This document shows, one piece after another, positions 26,432-34,485 of a DNA stretch of 64,000 nt. The notes below the pieces were generated by a model. It had not been told where the DNA came from. It searched no databases and saw nothing but the letters and a program-made list of their open reading frames with translations. This stretch comes from Lachnospiraceae bacterium (GTDB taxonomy: Bacteria; Bacillota; Clostridia; Lachnospirales; Lachnospiraceae), in contig JAAWIS010000004.1 in NCBI GenBank assembly GCA_022796475.1, forward strand, positions 21,253 through 85,252, read 5' to 3'. Each line of letters opens with the position of its first letter. Within the stretch, counting starts at the first letter, position 1. A program made the position numbers and the translations under genes.

Positions 26432-27619
26432 CTATAATTGTTCCAAATGATCGCTTTGCATCGTCCAGATTCCCACATTTTCCCCAAACTGCTTTCGGAT
26501 CACGCCTGCAATCTCCCTGGTATACCCAGGTGCTGCAATTAAAATCCGGTTCACTGGATGCTTCTGAAAATAGTCCGGCGATACTATCGGAAGATGGGAG
26601 GCAGGAGCATAACGCCCCTGCTTAAACGGAGCAGAATCTATCATATACTCTGCCGTCTTTCCAAGGCAGGTGGTGGCAGCTAAGGTAAAACCTTGATGGC
26701 TGGCTCCCCACATAGCTAAAGTTTCCTTTCCTGCTTTCATGGAATCAGAAAAATCTTCCATTTCTTTTTTTATCTGCTCCCGGCCAGATGCCAGGGAAGA
26801 TATATCAATTTTTTCAGGAATGATGTTTTCATATACCCTTCTGTTTCTTTTTCTCACAATCACAGAGCAGGTATCCCGGTTTACTACTGCCTCTTCCAGA
26901 ACTTCAAATCCACGACGCTCCATAAGCGCCTTAAGGGTTTGAAAGCTGTAATACGCAATATGATCCCGGATTAATTCGTAATATCCGTCATATTTGAGAA
27001 TATACTCCAGACTTGGAACGGTAATCAGACCGATTCCATCCTCTGCCAGGTTATGATAGATACAGTCCAGCATAACCCCAGGCTCTGGCTGATGCTCTAA
27101 AAAATTAAAAGAAAGGAACCCGTCATAGGGCCCCTGATCTCCTAAAATAGTACCAGGAGTTTCCGGAAATCCCCAAATTACCTCAAGCCCCTTTTCCCTC
27201 GCCATCTTCACCAGCTCTTTTTTGTGTTCAATGCCGTAGGCTCTCACTGGAAATTCTGTCAAAACTGTTAAAAATTCCCCTTGCCCGCAGCCGGCCTCAA
27301 TAATTTTTTTCCCTTCCAAATGATATGTTTCAATCAAATGCCGATACTGGCTGCGGCGAAGCTCAGCCATAGTAGTGGTGTACCCGCCTGCACGAATTAC
27401 ATCCCGGTAATAGTCCACTGGCTGGCAGTCAAACTGCACCAAACCGCAGGACTCACATTGATAAAGCTTCAATGCCATCCCCTCTTCGCCTTCCAGTTCA
27501 TTTGCCGCCGGAATGTTTTGTGCTGAAGCAGGCATTCCTTCAAATTCCAGCAGCGCCTTCCCAGGAAGCCTCTGCCCGCACAGCAGGCAAGTATCCCTGG
27601 TATGTTTATCCTGTTCCAT
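26432..27619 (-). CDS. SAM-dependent C-methyltransferase, sugar-modifying type
   Basis: About 395 residues from the ATG at 27619, which has GGAGGAAATG directly upstream; the longer frame to 27673 adds 18 unlikely residues. The three-part layout fits the NDP-sugar C-methyltransferase family: an N-terminal zinc-binding domain (C11, C14, C55, C58; CLLC and CESCG), a central Rossmann SAM domain (IIEAGCGQGEFLTVL), and a C-terminal domain (MWGASHQGF ... MIDSAPFKQGRYAP). Family members such as TylC3 and EryBIII add a methyl to C-3 of 4-keto-deoxysugar nucleotides. It is adjacent to an SDR reductase and a ThDP enzyme, which suits a branched or methylated sugar. Confidence 0.87.
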   Translation of the reverse strand: MEQDKHTRDTCLLCGQRLPGKALLEFEGMPASAQNIPAANELEGEEGMALKLYQCESCGLVQFDCQPVDYYRDVIRAGGYTTTMAELRRSQYRHLIETYHLEGKKIIEAGCGQGEFLTVLTEFPVRAYGIEHKKELVKMAREKGLEVIWGFPETPGTILGDQGPYDGFLSFNFLEHQPEPGVMLDCIYHNLAEDGIGLITVPSLEYILKYDGYYELIRDHIAYYSFQTLKALMERRGFEVLEEAVVNRDTCSVIVRKRNRRVYENIIPEKIDISSLASGREQIKKEMEDFSDSMKAGKETLAMWGASHQGFTLAATTCLGKTAEYMIDSAPFKQGRYAPASHLPIVSPDYFQKHPVNRILIAAPGYTREIAGVIRKQFGENVGIWTMQSDHLEQL

Positions 27620-27680
27620 CATTTCCTCCATTCTGCACTTGCAGGCAGCAAAAATTGGCGTTGGAACAACCATAAGAAAT

Positions 27681-28622
27681 TTACGATCGTTCCGACAACA
27701 TACGGGAAATCCCTTCCTTAAATGAAATTTCCGGCTTCCATCCTGTCTTATTCTGTATTTTCGAAATATCCGGAATCAAATTAGCCGGTCCTTCTGCATT
27801 AGGCGGCAGTTTTCCGTAAGCAAAATCTCCCCCTCTGCCGCAAAGCTGGTGCATTTCTTCTACATACTGCCTTAGAGGGCGTGTCTGGTCCGGGGCACCT
27901 GCCAGATTGTAAATTCCATCCTTATCCAGTTTTCCCGGATAAAACATTAATGCTGCCAGCCCTTTCAGCAAATCATCCAGATACAAATAATTCCATAACT
28001 GAGTGCAAGCCCCCAGTTCCATATGCCCTCCGGCAAGGAAGGTTTCCAGGCAGGAATTGACCAAAGACCAGGAATGGTCCCCAGGCCCGTATACGCTGAA
28101 AATCCTGGCATGGACATATTCCATCTCTGATACCCCCTCCTGTTTCCACCTCCTGCACAGTTCCCATGCTTTTTGATAAAATTCCCTCTTTGCAATCCCA
28201 TATTGGGAAACAGGCCGGCATTCCTGCTCCTCTTTCATAAGTTCACGGCACTGCCCATACTCTGCCTGGGAACCACTGAATAAAAAGCGGCGGCAGCCTA
28301 AATCCCTGGCCGCTGTTAATGCCTTCAGAGAATCTTCCACATTTTTTTGCTGAATCTGCTGTTTGCTGCGGTTCATGCTTCCTGAACCATCCCAGCCAAA
28401 ATGGAAAAACAACTGGCACTCATTTCCAATCTCTTTCGCCAGCCTGTTTAGCTCTTCCAGATCCATGGGAACAACTTCCAGATTTTCAGACTGTACGGCA
28501 AGTGCACTGCGATTTGCAGAATTCGGACGCACAATCCCATAAACGAAATGTCCCTTATCAAGGAGCCATTTTACCAAAGCAGCCCCTAAAAAGCTGGTGG
28601 CCCCTGTCACTACGATCTTCAT
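27681..28622 (-). CDS. NAD(P)-dependent epimerase/dehydratase (SDR), nucleotide-sugar type
   Basis: A 313-residue extended SDR with the dinucleotide motif TGATSFLG at residues 6-13, the active-site serine region FSGSQ (about 115-119) and the catalytic Y141-xxx-K145 (YGIAK). A substrate-binding C-terminal part follows (IFSVYGPGD, YLYLDDLLKGLAAL). It is probably a 4-ketoreductase or epimerase on a nucleotide sugar. It is nine bases from the upstream ThDP enzyme and its ribosome site overlaps that gene's end, so the two are likely expressed together. Confidence 0.85.
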   Translation of the reverse strand: MKIVVTGATSFLGAALVKWLLDKGHFVYGIVRPNSANRSALAVQSENLEVVPMDLEELNRLAKEIGNECQLFFHFGWDGSGSMNRSKQQIQQKNVEDSLKALTAARDLGCRRFLFSGSQAEYGQCRELMKEEQECRPVSQYGIAKREFYQKAWELCRRWKQEGVSEMEYVHARIFSVYGPGDHSWSLVNSCLETFLAGGHMELGACTQLWNYLYLDDLLKGLAALMFYPGKLDKDGIYNLAGAPDQTRPLRQYVEEMHQLCGRGGDFAYGKLPPNAEGPANLIPDISKIQNKTGWKPEISFKEGISRMLSERS

Positions 28623-28631
28623 TTCCTGCCC

Positions 28632-30617
28632 CTACTCCTTAATCCGCGCAATTATCATATTCTCATCCATCTCTTCTTCCGGCAAAAATGGAGCCAAATC
28701 TTCTAACGGAGGCGAGGTAATGGAGCCGTCCGGCATTTTCCTTGCGGAAGACTTTGGTTCAAAATTCTGCTCCGTACTTGCTATAATCTCACAGATAGCT
28801 GGTCCCTTGGTGTTTAAAGTTTTTTCAATTGCCTGTACCAACTGGCTGTTATGGCGGGCACAAACGTATGGATAGCCGTAAGCGCCGGCCAGCTTTTCCA
28901 TAGAAGGAAAGCTTAAATCAGGTCCTTTCAAACCGCTGTCTGTACCAACTCCCACCAATGCCCCGTCAAAGAAATTCCTCTGGCTCTGACGAATGGAATG
29001 ATAGCCGTTATTATTTATCACAAAAATTTTAATCCCCATTTGATGGTGAATGATGGTCTGAAGTTCCTGAAGATTCATCTGAATGCTTCCATCCCCAGTC
29101 AGCAGGATAATATCCTGGCTGTTATCAGCCATATAAGCTCCTATGGCCGCCGGCAAATCGTAACCCATCGATGCAAAGGCAGAATTTGAAATAAACCGCT
29201 GCCCCTTTTTAATAATATAGGCATGGCCTCCCATTACGCAGGCAGAACCATTGCCTACCACAGTAATCTGGCCCTCTGCCAGGCGGCTGCTTAATTCCTT
29301 TATCAGAGCATACGTATTTACTTCCTTATCATCACCCCAGGCTAAATGACCCGGCTGAATGACAGGGTATTTTTCCCTCCACATCCTGCAGGTTTCCAGC
29401 CAGTTTCTTCCAGCCAGCCCTTGGCCGCCAGAAAACAGGGGGGTAGGATAGCGTCCTTCTTTCTGCCCTTTTTCAAGGGTTTCTGTCAGCAGCTCCAAAA
29501 ACTTGCGGGCATCTGCATGAATCCGAAGATCTGCATGAACAGAAGGCTTTTTAAGCTCTTCCTGGTCGATATCATTCACAATCACATACGCGTTTCTGGC
29601 CCATGTTTTATAGTTATATCCTACCTGCCGGATGCTAAGCCTGCTGCCAACGGAAAACACTAAATCGCTGTTTTGAACTGCAAAATTTCCGGGGCGATCT
29701 CCCATATTCCCGGGACGTCCGGCATAAAGAGGATGATCATCCCAAATAGCATCCTGAATATTCCATCCGGTAACGACCGGAATCCCCAAAAGCTGGATTG
29801 CCTTTAAAAATATTTCATGAGCCCCGGCAATCCGGATGCCATTCCCCACATAAAATACAGGGCGCTTTGCCCCTTTAATATGCTCCAGCACCTGATTCAC
29901 CACAGCCGGATCCGGATTTTCCGGAAGTATCTGCCTCTTTTCGCCACAGCCTGCCTGATCCTGCAAAATTTCTGCCTTTTCCCCGGCAGAAGCATCACCC
30001 TTCTCTTCTTTGCCTTCCGGCATTTTCCAGCCAGTTCCTCCCCTTTCATAGTCTGCCGGATCAAAACCGGCCAATTGGCTGGTTTCCACATATGCTCCCT
30101 GAATATCCAGCGGAATATCCAGCCAGCATGGGCCTGGCCGCCCGGACTGGGACAGGTAAAGCGCCTTCTCCAGACAAAAGCGAATCCGTTTCGGATCAAT
30201 CACCATCTCGCAATATTTGGTCATACAGGCTACTGCCTGGCAGATATCAAACTCCTGATCCCCCATAGAGCGGATTCCCACACCAGACCAGCGTGCCGTG
30301 GTATCATAACGCACCTGGCCAGATAGTATCAGCATAGGGATCGAGTCCAGCCATCCCCCTGCCACGCCTGTAATCGCATTAGTGCCTCCCGGGCCGGTGG
30401 TAACGCAAACTGCTGCAATCCGGTTGTGAATTCTGGCATAGCTGTCTGCTGCCATGGCACAGGCTTGTTCATGGTGCTGATAAATACAGGTAAGCCCTTC
30501 CTGATGGCCCAGCCCGTCATTCAAATGCATAGCCCCGCCTCCAGTAACAGTAAACACGTGCAAAATTCCGGCCTCCACCAATTTTTCCGCAATATAATTC
30601 GATACTTTAATACGCAT
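28632..30617 (-). CDS. ThDP-dependent acetolactate synthase-like enzyme
   Basis: 661 residues from the ATG at 30617 (GAGGAACGAAAGG upstream). The three-domain ThDP layout is clear: a Pyr domain with the activating glutamate E50 in YQHHEQACAMAA, a central domain, and a PP domain with GDGSIQMNLQELQTI and NNNGYHSIRQSQ. An unusual hydrophilic insert of about 60 residues lies between the first and second domains (about 185-250). Housekeeping acetohydroxyacid synthase genes sit with ilvN and ilvC. Here the neighbours are an SDR and a C-methyltransferase in a glycan operon, recalling YerE, which adds a two-carbon branch to a 4-keto sugar. That function is an inference. Confidence 0.82.
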   Translation of the reverse strand: MRIKVSNYIAEKLVEAGILHVFTVTGGGAMHLNDGLGHQEGLTCIYQHHEQACAMAADSYARIHNRIAAVCVTTGPGGTNAITGVAGGWLDSIPMLILSGQVRYDTTARWSGVGIRSMGDQEFDICQAVACMTKYCEMVIDPKRIRFCLEKALYLSQSGRPGPCWLDIPLDIQGAYVETSQLAGFDPADYERGGTGWKMPEGKEEKGDASAGEKAEILQDQAGCGEKRQILPENPDPAVVNQVLEHIKGAKRPVFYVGNGIRIAGAHEIFLKAIQLLGIPVVTGWNIQDAIWDDHPLYAGRPGNMGDRPGNFAVQNSDLVFSVGSRLSIRQVGYNYKTWARNAYVIVNDIDQEELKKPSVHADLRIHADARKFLELLTETLEKGQKEGRYPTPLFSGGQGLAGRNWLETCRMWREKYPVIQPGHLAWGDDKEVNTYALIKELSSRLAEGQITVVGNGSACVMGGHAYIIKKGQRFISNSAFASMGYDLPAAIGAYMADNSQDIILLTGDGSIQMNLQELQTIIHHQMGIKIFVINNNGYHSIRQSQRNFFDGALVGVGTDSGLKGPDLSFPSMEKLAGAYGYPYVCARHNSQLVQAIEKTLNTKGPAICEIIASTEQNFEPKSSARKMPDGSITSPPLEDLAPFLPEEEMDENMIIARIKE

Positions 30618-30941
30618 CCTTTCGTTCCTCCTGTTATTTGCTGCCCATTCCTGCCTGAAGCTCTCTTTGTACAGTTTACCATACTTCCTATAAAAAGCAT
30701 ACAAAATATTTTCTTACGTTACGTTCTGCCTGCAGCGCCATAAATAACAGGGGTTTCCCCAGGGACTATCTTTCCCCTGATTTCTCCACTCCCTCCGTCC
30801 TCTTCCAGCCTTGGCGGCAGCTAGCAGTTCTGGAAACAACCTACACTAGAAATCCGGTTACAGGCAGGTTATAATCACAACCGTAATGCAACCATGGAAT
30901 TTGGGCAGCCGCCCAACCACACAAAAAGGAGAGATTATATT
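30618..30941. other. Divergent intergenic region of the glycan operon and cell-wall protein gene
   Basis: This 324-base gap should hold the minus-strand promoter of the 30.6-17.4 kb operon and the plus-strand promoter of the cell-wall protein. On the plus strand TATAAT at 30870-30875 is a good -10 about 66 bases before the start at 30942, but no clear -35 is seen. On the minus strand TGGTAAACT is a weak extended -10 near 30680. No open frame in the gap looks real. Confidence 0.4.
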
Positions 30942-32333
30942 ATGAAAAAACCAATCGCAATGATGGCTGTATTATCCACCGCAGCAGTAATGGCTGCCGT
31001 AACCCCTTCCTTCCTGCCTTCTGCTGATGCAGCAAGAGTTCTGGCAGCAGCAGCCGGATGGGTAGACGAAAATGGAAGCTGGCGCTACCTTGACAGCGAC
31101 GGTTATTATTTAACCGATACCTGGAAGAAAAAAGATAACGAAATGTACTATTTAGATGAAGAAGGCGAAATCGCTACCGATATGATTATAAATGATGAGT
31201 ACTATGTAGATGAAACAGGCAAGCGGATGAGCAACCACTGGATCTCCGTTTACAATGAAGAGGATAATGATTCTCCGGATTCACCTGAATATTACTGGTA
31301 CTATTTTGGAAGGGACAGCCGCATGGTAAGATCCAAATGGCACAAAATAGATTCCAACTGGTATTACTTTAATTCTGACGGCCAAATGCTCACAGGAATG
31401 CAGGAAATCGACGGCAGCATCTACTATCTTGGTGAAGAAAATGACGGTGTGCGCAAAACCGGGTGGGTTCATATGGAAGAAGACCACAGCGAGCCGGACA
31501 GCTCCGATGTGTGGTACTTCTTTGACAACAATGGACGCCGGGTGGAGAACCAGGTCGATCGGAAAATTGATCAGAATTACTATACCTTTGTAGATGGCCG
31601 TATGCAAACCGGATGGGTTAAGCTTCCGGCTTCAGCAGAAGCCTCTGCTGCTGATGCAAAGTTAGATGACGATATCTTTGGCAGCAATCAGGAAACTGCA
31701 GAGCCTAAGGAAGGATCCGTTATCGGCTATCAGTACTATGAAGAAAATGGAAAACGTGCTTCTGGCTGGTATGAAATTGAAGGCGCCCAAGGCATCAGTG
31801 AAGAAGGGGAAACTTACCGTTTCTACTTCCGCAGCGGCAAGCCGTTAGCTGCATCAAACGGCATTCAAACCTTTAATGTAGACAATAAAAAGTACGCTTT
31901 TAACGAAAAAGGTGAAATGCAGACCGGCCTTCAGGTTATTACTCTGGCAGACGGCCAGATTGCCAATGCTTATTTTGGCGATGATGGCGTGATGAGAACT
32001 GGTAAGCAAACGATCTATAATGAAGATTCCGGTGAAACAGAAACCTGGTATTTCCATACGGACAACGAGAGAAAGGGTCAGGGCTTCCATGGTATCCGTG
32101 ATAATGTAATTTATCATTACGGCCTGCGTCAGTCCGCTCCCAGCGATTTACGGTATGCACCGGTAGAATTTGAAGGAAACACTTATCTGGTAAATACTTC
32201 TGGAGCCATCCAGAAAGCTTCCTCCTCTTCCAAATCTGACGTAAAGCCAGAACTGGGGGCCGGTTTTAAAGATGTAACTGACGAAAATGCCGATGTTTGG
32301 GTTGTTGATACAAACGGTATAATTCAGAAATAA
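30942..32333 (+). CDS. Secreted cell-wall-binding repeat protein
   Basis: 463 residues from the ATG at 30942 (AAAAAGGAGAG upstream); a longer frame from 30894 is not preferred. A signal peptide (MKKPIAMMAVLSTAAVMAAV and onward) is followed by about fifteen aromatic GWxxxxGxWYY-type repeats spread over the chain, with acidic spacers. It belongs to the choline-binding/cell-wall-binding repeat family and is a paralogue of the protein encoded at 1-1328. It has no enzyme domain. A clear terminator follows. It sits between the two minus-strand glycan operons, so it may bind the polymer they make; that link is inference. Confidence 0.88.
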   Translation: MKKPIAMMAVLSTAAVMAAVTPSFLPSADAARVLAAAAGWVDENGSWRYLDSDGYYLTDTWKKKDNEMYYLDEEGEIATDMIINDEYYVDETGKRMSNHWISVYNEEDNDSPDSPEYYWYYFGRDSRMVRSKWHKIDSNWYYFNSDGQMLTGMQEIDGSIYYLGEENDGVRKTGWVHMEEDHSEPDSSDVWYFFDNNGRRVENQVDRKIDQNYYTFVDGRMQTGWVKLPASAEASAADAKLDDDIFGSNQETAEPKEGSVIGYQYYEENGKRASGWYEIEGAQGISEEGETYRFYFRSGKPLAASNGIQTFNVDNKKYAFNEKGEMQTGLQVITLADGQIANAYFGDDGVMRTGKQTIYNEDSGETETWYFHTDNERKGQGFHGIRDNVIYHYGLRQSAPSDLRYAPVEFEGNTYLVNTSGAIQKASSSSKSDVKPELGAGFKDVTDENADVWVVDTNGIIQK

Positions 32334-32398
32334 GTACTTGACACAAATTATTCGATTTACAATCTCTATCTTTTAAATTCATCCGTTCAAACAGGGGG

Positions 32399-32433
32399 TT
32401 CCGGAAAAAAACTTTTCCGGAATCTCTATTTTT
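32399..32433 (+). terminator. Terminator of the cell-wall-binding protein gene
   Basis: Arms TTCCGGAAAA (32399-32408) and TTTTCCGGAA (32413-32422) form a 10-bp perfect stem with a four-base loop, followed by TCTCTATTTTTG on the plus strand. Confidence 0.8.
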
Positions 32434-32457
32434 GTCACATTTTCCTGTACTTTGCGT

Positions 32458-32463
32458 TATAAT
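32458..32463 (+). promoter_or_regulatory. Possible -10 box for the zinc-ribbon gene
   Basis: TATAAT at 32458-32463 lies about 185 bases before the start at 32648. A -35 is not obvious, so this is a tentative site. The leader between holds no clear open frame. Confidence 0.3.
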
Positions 32464-32647
32464 AAATAAGAGTATAATAAAACTTTCATTGCCCATGAAG
32501 GGATTCGATCCAGGGCTTATCTGTGCCGGCAGCGCACTTTTCGCAACTATCAAAGCAGAGCAATGGTTCCTATGCATCCGCCAAACCTTCGGTCTGCAGT
32601 TTATCCGGTGCAAGAGCCTGAAAAGATAGAAAGGAAACGATGATTTC

Positions 32648-33016
32648 ATGCGGGAGCTTTCAGTTTATTATTGTGTCAAATGTGGATACTACGCTTATTA
32701 CCAATTGTCTAAAAATGCCGTCTGCCCGAAATGTGACGAAAAAATGAAGCTGCTTAATATCCCTTATCAGAAATTTATGGATTTCAACTGTGAAGAAAGG
32801 GATGAACTGCTGTCAAGGGAAATCCTGCGGAATTGTCCGTCCGTAGTTTCTCGTATTACAGCCGCTCATAAGGCTGCCAACCAAAGAGAAACCATTGCTC
32901 TTCTAAGCGCTAAAATTAACGAGCTGGAGGAAGAAAACAAAAAGTTAAACGAAACCGTGACATGGATGCATCAAACCATATGGGAAATGATACGAAATGA
33001 AAAGTCGAAACATTAA
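32648..33016 (+). CDS. Zinc-ribbon and coiled-coil protein of unknown function
   Basis: A 122-residue protein with an N-terminal zinc ribbon (CVKCGYYAYY ... CPKCDEKM, four cysteines within the first 30 residues) and a C-terminal coiled coil (about 85-118) of heptads such as INELEEENKKLNET. GAAAGGAAACG precedes the start. The coiled-coil end (NKKLNETVTWMHQTI) resembles the small protein encoded convergently at 33133-33288. No family can be named; a DNA-binding or regulatory adaptor is possible. Confidence 0.7.
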   Translation: MRELSVYYCVKCGYYAYYQLSKNAVCPKCDEKMKLLNIPYQKFMDFNCEERDELLSREILRNCPSVVSRITAAHKAANQRETIALLSAKINELEEENKKLNETVTWMHQTIWEMIRNEKSKH

Positions 33017-33080
33017 AAGGCGTTTTTCGTCAGAACCTTCGGAAGCTTCTGTTCCGAATTAGGCTCTGTAAAAACGCCTT
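33017..33080. terminator. Structured terminator between convergent small genes
   Basis: Arms AAGGCGTTTTT (33017-33027) and AAAAACGCCTT (33070-33080) enclose a second smaller stem (TTCGGA/TTCCGAA region). It starts one base after the zinc-ribbon gene stop. The downstream CCCCTTCTTT is T-rich but not a clean T-run. Confidence 0.5.
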
Positions 33081-33132
33081 CCCCTTCTTTATCCCCTTCT
33101 GGAGTCTATTCTGCATTTAAAGATCCCTTTTA

Positions 33133-33288
33133 CTACTTCGATGAATGCTCGGAATATGTTACATAGCGTTTAATCATCCTGGCTAATGTAAGATTCATTT
33201 GAGCAATCGTTTTATGCATCGTTTCATTGTCCTTTTTTAATTGCTTATTTTCTTCCAGCAATATCTGTAGTTTATGTTCCACGCTCAT
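33133..33288 (-). CDS. Small coiled-coil protein
   Basis: 51 codons starting MSVEHKLQILLEENKQLKKD. It is almost wholly a predicted coiled coil, with a basic-aromatic end (MIKRYVTYSEH). GGAGGGATA lies directly before the ATG, and the start overlaps the stop of the preceding small frame as TAATG, which suggests coupled translation. The heptad EENKQLKKDNETMHKTI resembles the C-terminus of the zinc-ribbon protein at 32648-33016, so the two may pair or share ancestry. The function is unknown. Confidence 0.65.
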   Translation of the reverse strand: MSVEHKLQILLEENKQLKKDNETMHKTIAQMNLTLARMIKRYVTYSEHSSK

Positions 33289-33509
33289 TATCCCTCCTTC
33301 CTCTCCATGCAGAAACTATAAAGCTTTTCTTCCAGTTTGAAAAGCAGATTCTGCCGCATGCTTCGACAGTTTAAACGAATCTTTTTTTCTGTTTTTCTGA
33401 CCTTTTTTGCAGGCGGCACAAAATATGCTGTCCTTTTAAATTCCAACACTATTTCTGGTAAAACCCGGTCACTGTCCCTAATCGAATCTTGTCGGATTCT
33501 GTTGAGCAA
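33288..33509 (-). CDS. Small basic protein of unknown function
   Basis: A 73-codon frame beginning with a TTG three bases after the pilin-like gene stop, and ending TAATG on the start of the next small gene. It is strongly basic (KKVRKTEKKIRLNCRS). A clear ribosome site for its own start is lacking, so it depends on translational coupling if real. Its stop-start overlap with the downstream gene is the best evidence that it is translated. No family is recognised. Confidence 0.4.
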   Translation of the reverse strand: MLNRIRQDSIRDSDRVLPEIVLEFKRTAYFVPPAKKVRKTEKKIRLNCRSMRQNLLFKLEEKLYSFCMERKEG

Positions 33510-33512
33510 TTT

Positions 33513-33977
33513 TTAACGCTGCTCTTCGATCACTTCCACCCTCAGCTTCCCGCCTTCATCCGTAAGATACCATGTTTCCCGCTTGCCGTCAGGAGATAAA
33601 TACGCAACACTGGTAATCCTGTAATCGCCATCTACAGACAATTCCGAAATCATTCCGTTTGGATCCCAGCGGCTGGGACACATCCCGTAAAGAGGATGAC
33701 TTTTATCGCCCAGCTTTTTCCAGAAAATACTCATATAAACTTCATTTTCTGCTACCTCATCCGGCTTTATATCTTGTTCCATCATCATAGCCGCCACTGC
33801 TATCCTAAGCTGCCTGGCGTCAATAGAATTTTGCTGTTCTTTCGCTTTCTTAATGTATCCCAGGTAAGAGGGTACTGCAATCCCTGCAAGCAGTGCCATA
33901 ATTGCCATTACAACGATTAATTCAACCAAAGTAAAACCGTCATTTTTCTTCCCATCCCAGATACATCGCCTCCTCAT
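33513..33977 (-). CDS. Type IV pilin-like protein with prepilin leader
   Basis: A 154-residue protein with a type III signal: a short basic leader, then G^FTLVELIVVMAIMALLAGIA, the N-methylated helix of pilins and pseudopilins with the key glutamate at +5 of the mature chain. A globular C-terminal domain with QLRIAVAAMMMEQ follows. No pilus ATPase, prepilin peptidase or membrane platform gene is in the window, so it is an orphan pseudopilin; a remote pilus system may handle it. The start is preceded by GGAAGAAGAAA. Confidence 0.8.
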   Translation of the reverse strand: MRRRCIWDGKKNDGFTLVELIVVMAIMALLAGIAVPSYLGYIKKAKEQQNSIDARQLRIAVAAMMMEQDIKPDEVAENEVYMSIFWKKLGDKSHPLYGMCPSRWDPNGMISELSVDGDYRITSVAYLSPDGKRETWYLTDEGGKLRVEVIEEQR

Positions 33978-34485
33978 TTTCTTCTTCCTTTCCCCAGAAC
34001 CTTACGTATTCAGCTACTTGCCATCTTGTTATCCATCTGCATCTCATCATTACAAATTTCATCATACTATAGGGAAAGTTTTTCTACAATATCTATAGAT
34101 CAGGAATAGCATAAACCTTCATATCCATATTCGGATAACACTGTTTTTGCAGACAAATTTTCCGGCTGCACTGTGTCTTAAATCTTCCTAATAACACAAA
34201 AAGCCCCCGGCTTCTCTTGAAAAGCAACTCTTTGCTTCCTCAATCAGCCGAAGGGCCTTCATCCTTAACGAACACGCCTATTCACGAAAAAGAATCCTGA
34301 TTTGCAGACTTCTCTGTCTGAGGCAGGGAGCTTTAACGACATAATTCCTCACTGTTTCAGTTCTCATGTTCCCACTGTTTCAGACAGCCAAAGCGCATTC
34401 TGCCGCTGCCCTTACCCCCTAAAGTGTCACTATATTCATTCCGGCACACCATAAACAAGGAGGCATAAGCTTCCAAGCAACTGCA
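33978..34485. other. 508-base intergenic region, no convincing gene
   Basis: It lies between the Wzz-type gene and the pilin-like gene (both minus). It contains two direct copies of CACTGTTTCAG about 11 bases apart (near 34349-34383) and a 29-codon minus-strand frame (MRTETVRNYVVKAPC...) without a good ribosome site. A GAAGCCGGGGGC segment followed by TTTTT near 34200 on the minus strand could mark transcription end. Otherwise nothing definite is seen. Confidence 0.35.

Noticed and set aside
33978..34485. Possible insertion-sequence remnant or small gene
   Set aside because: Only short frames and a direct repeat are visible; no transposase motif or terminal repeats were found.
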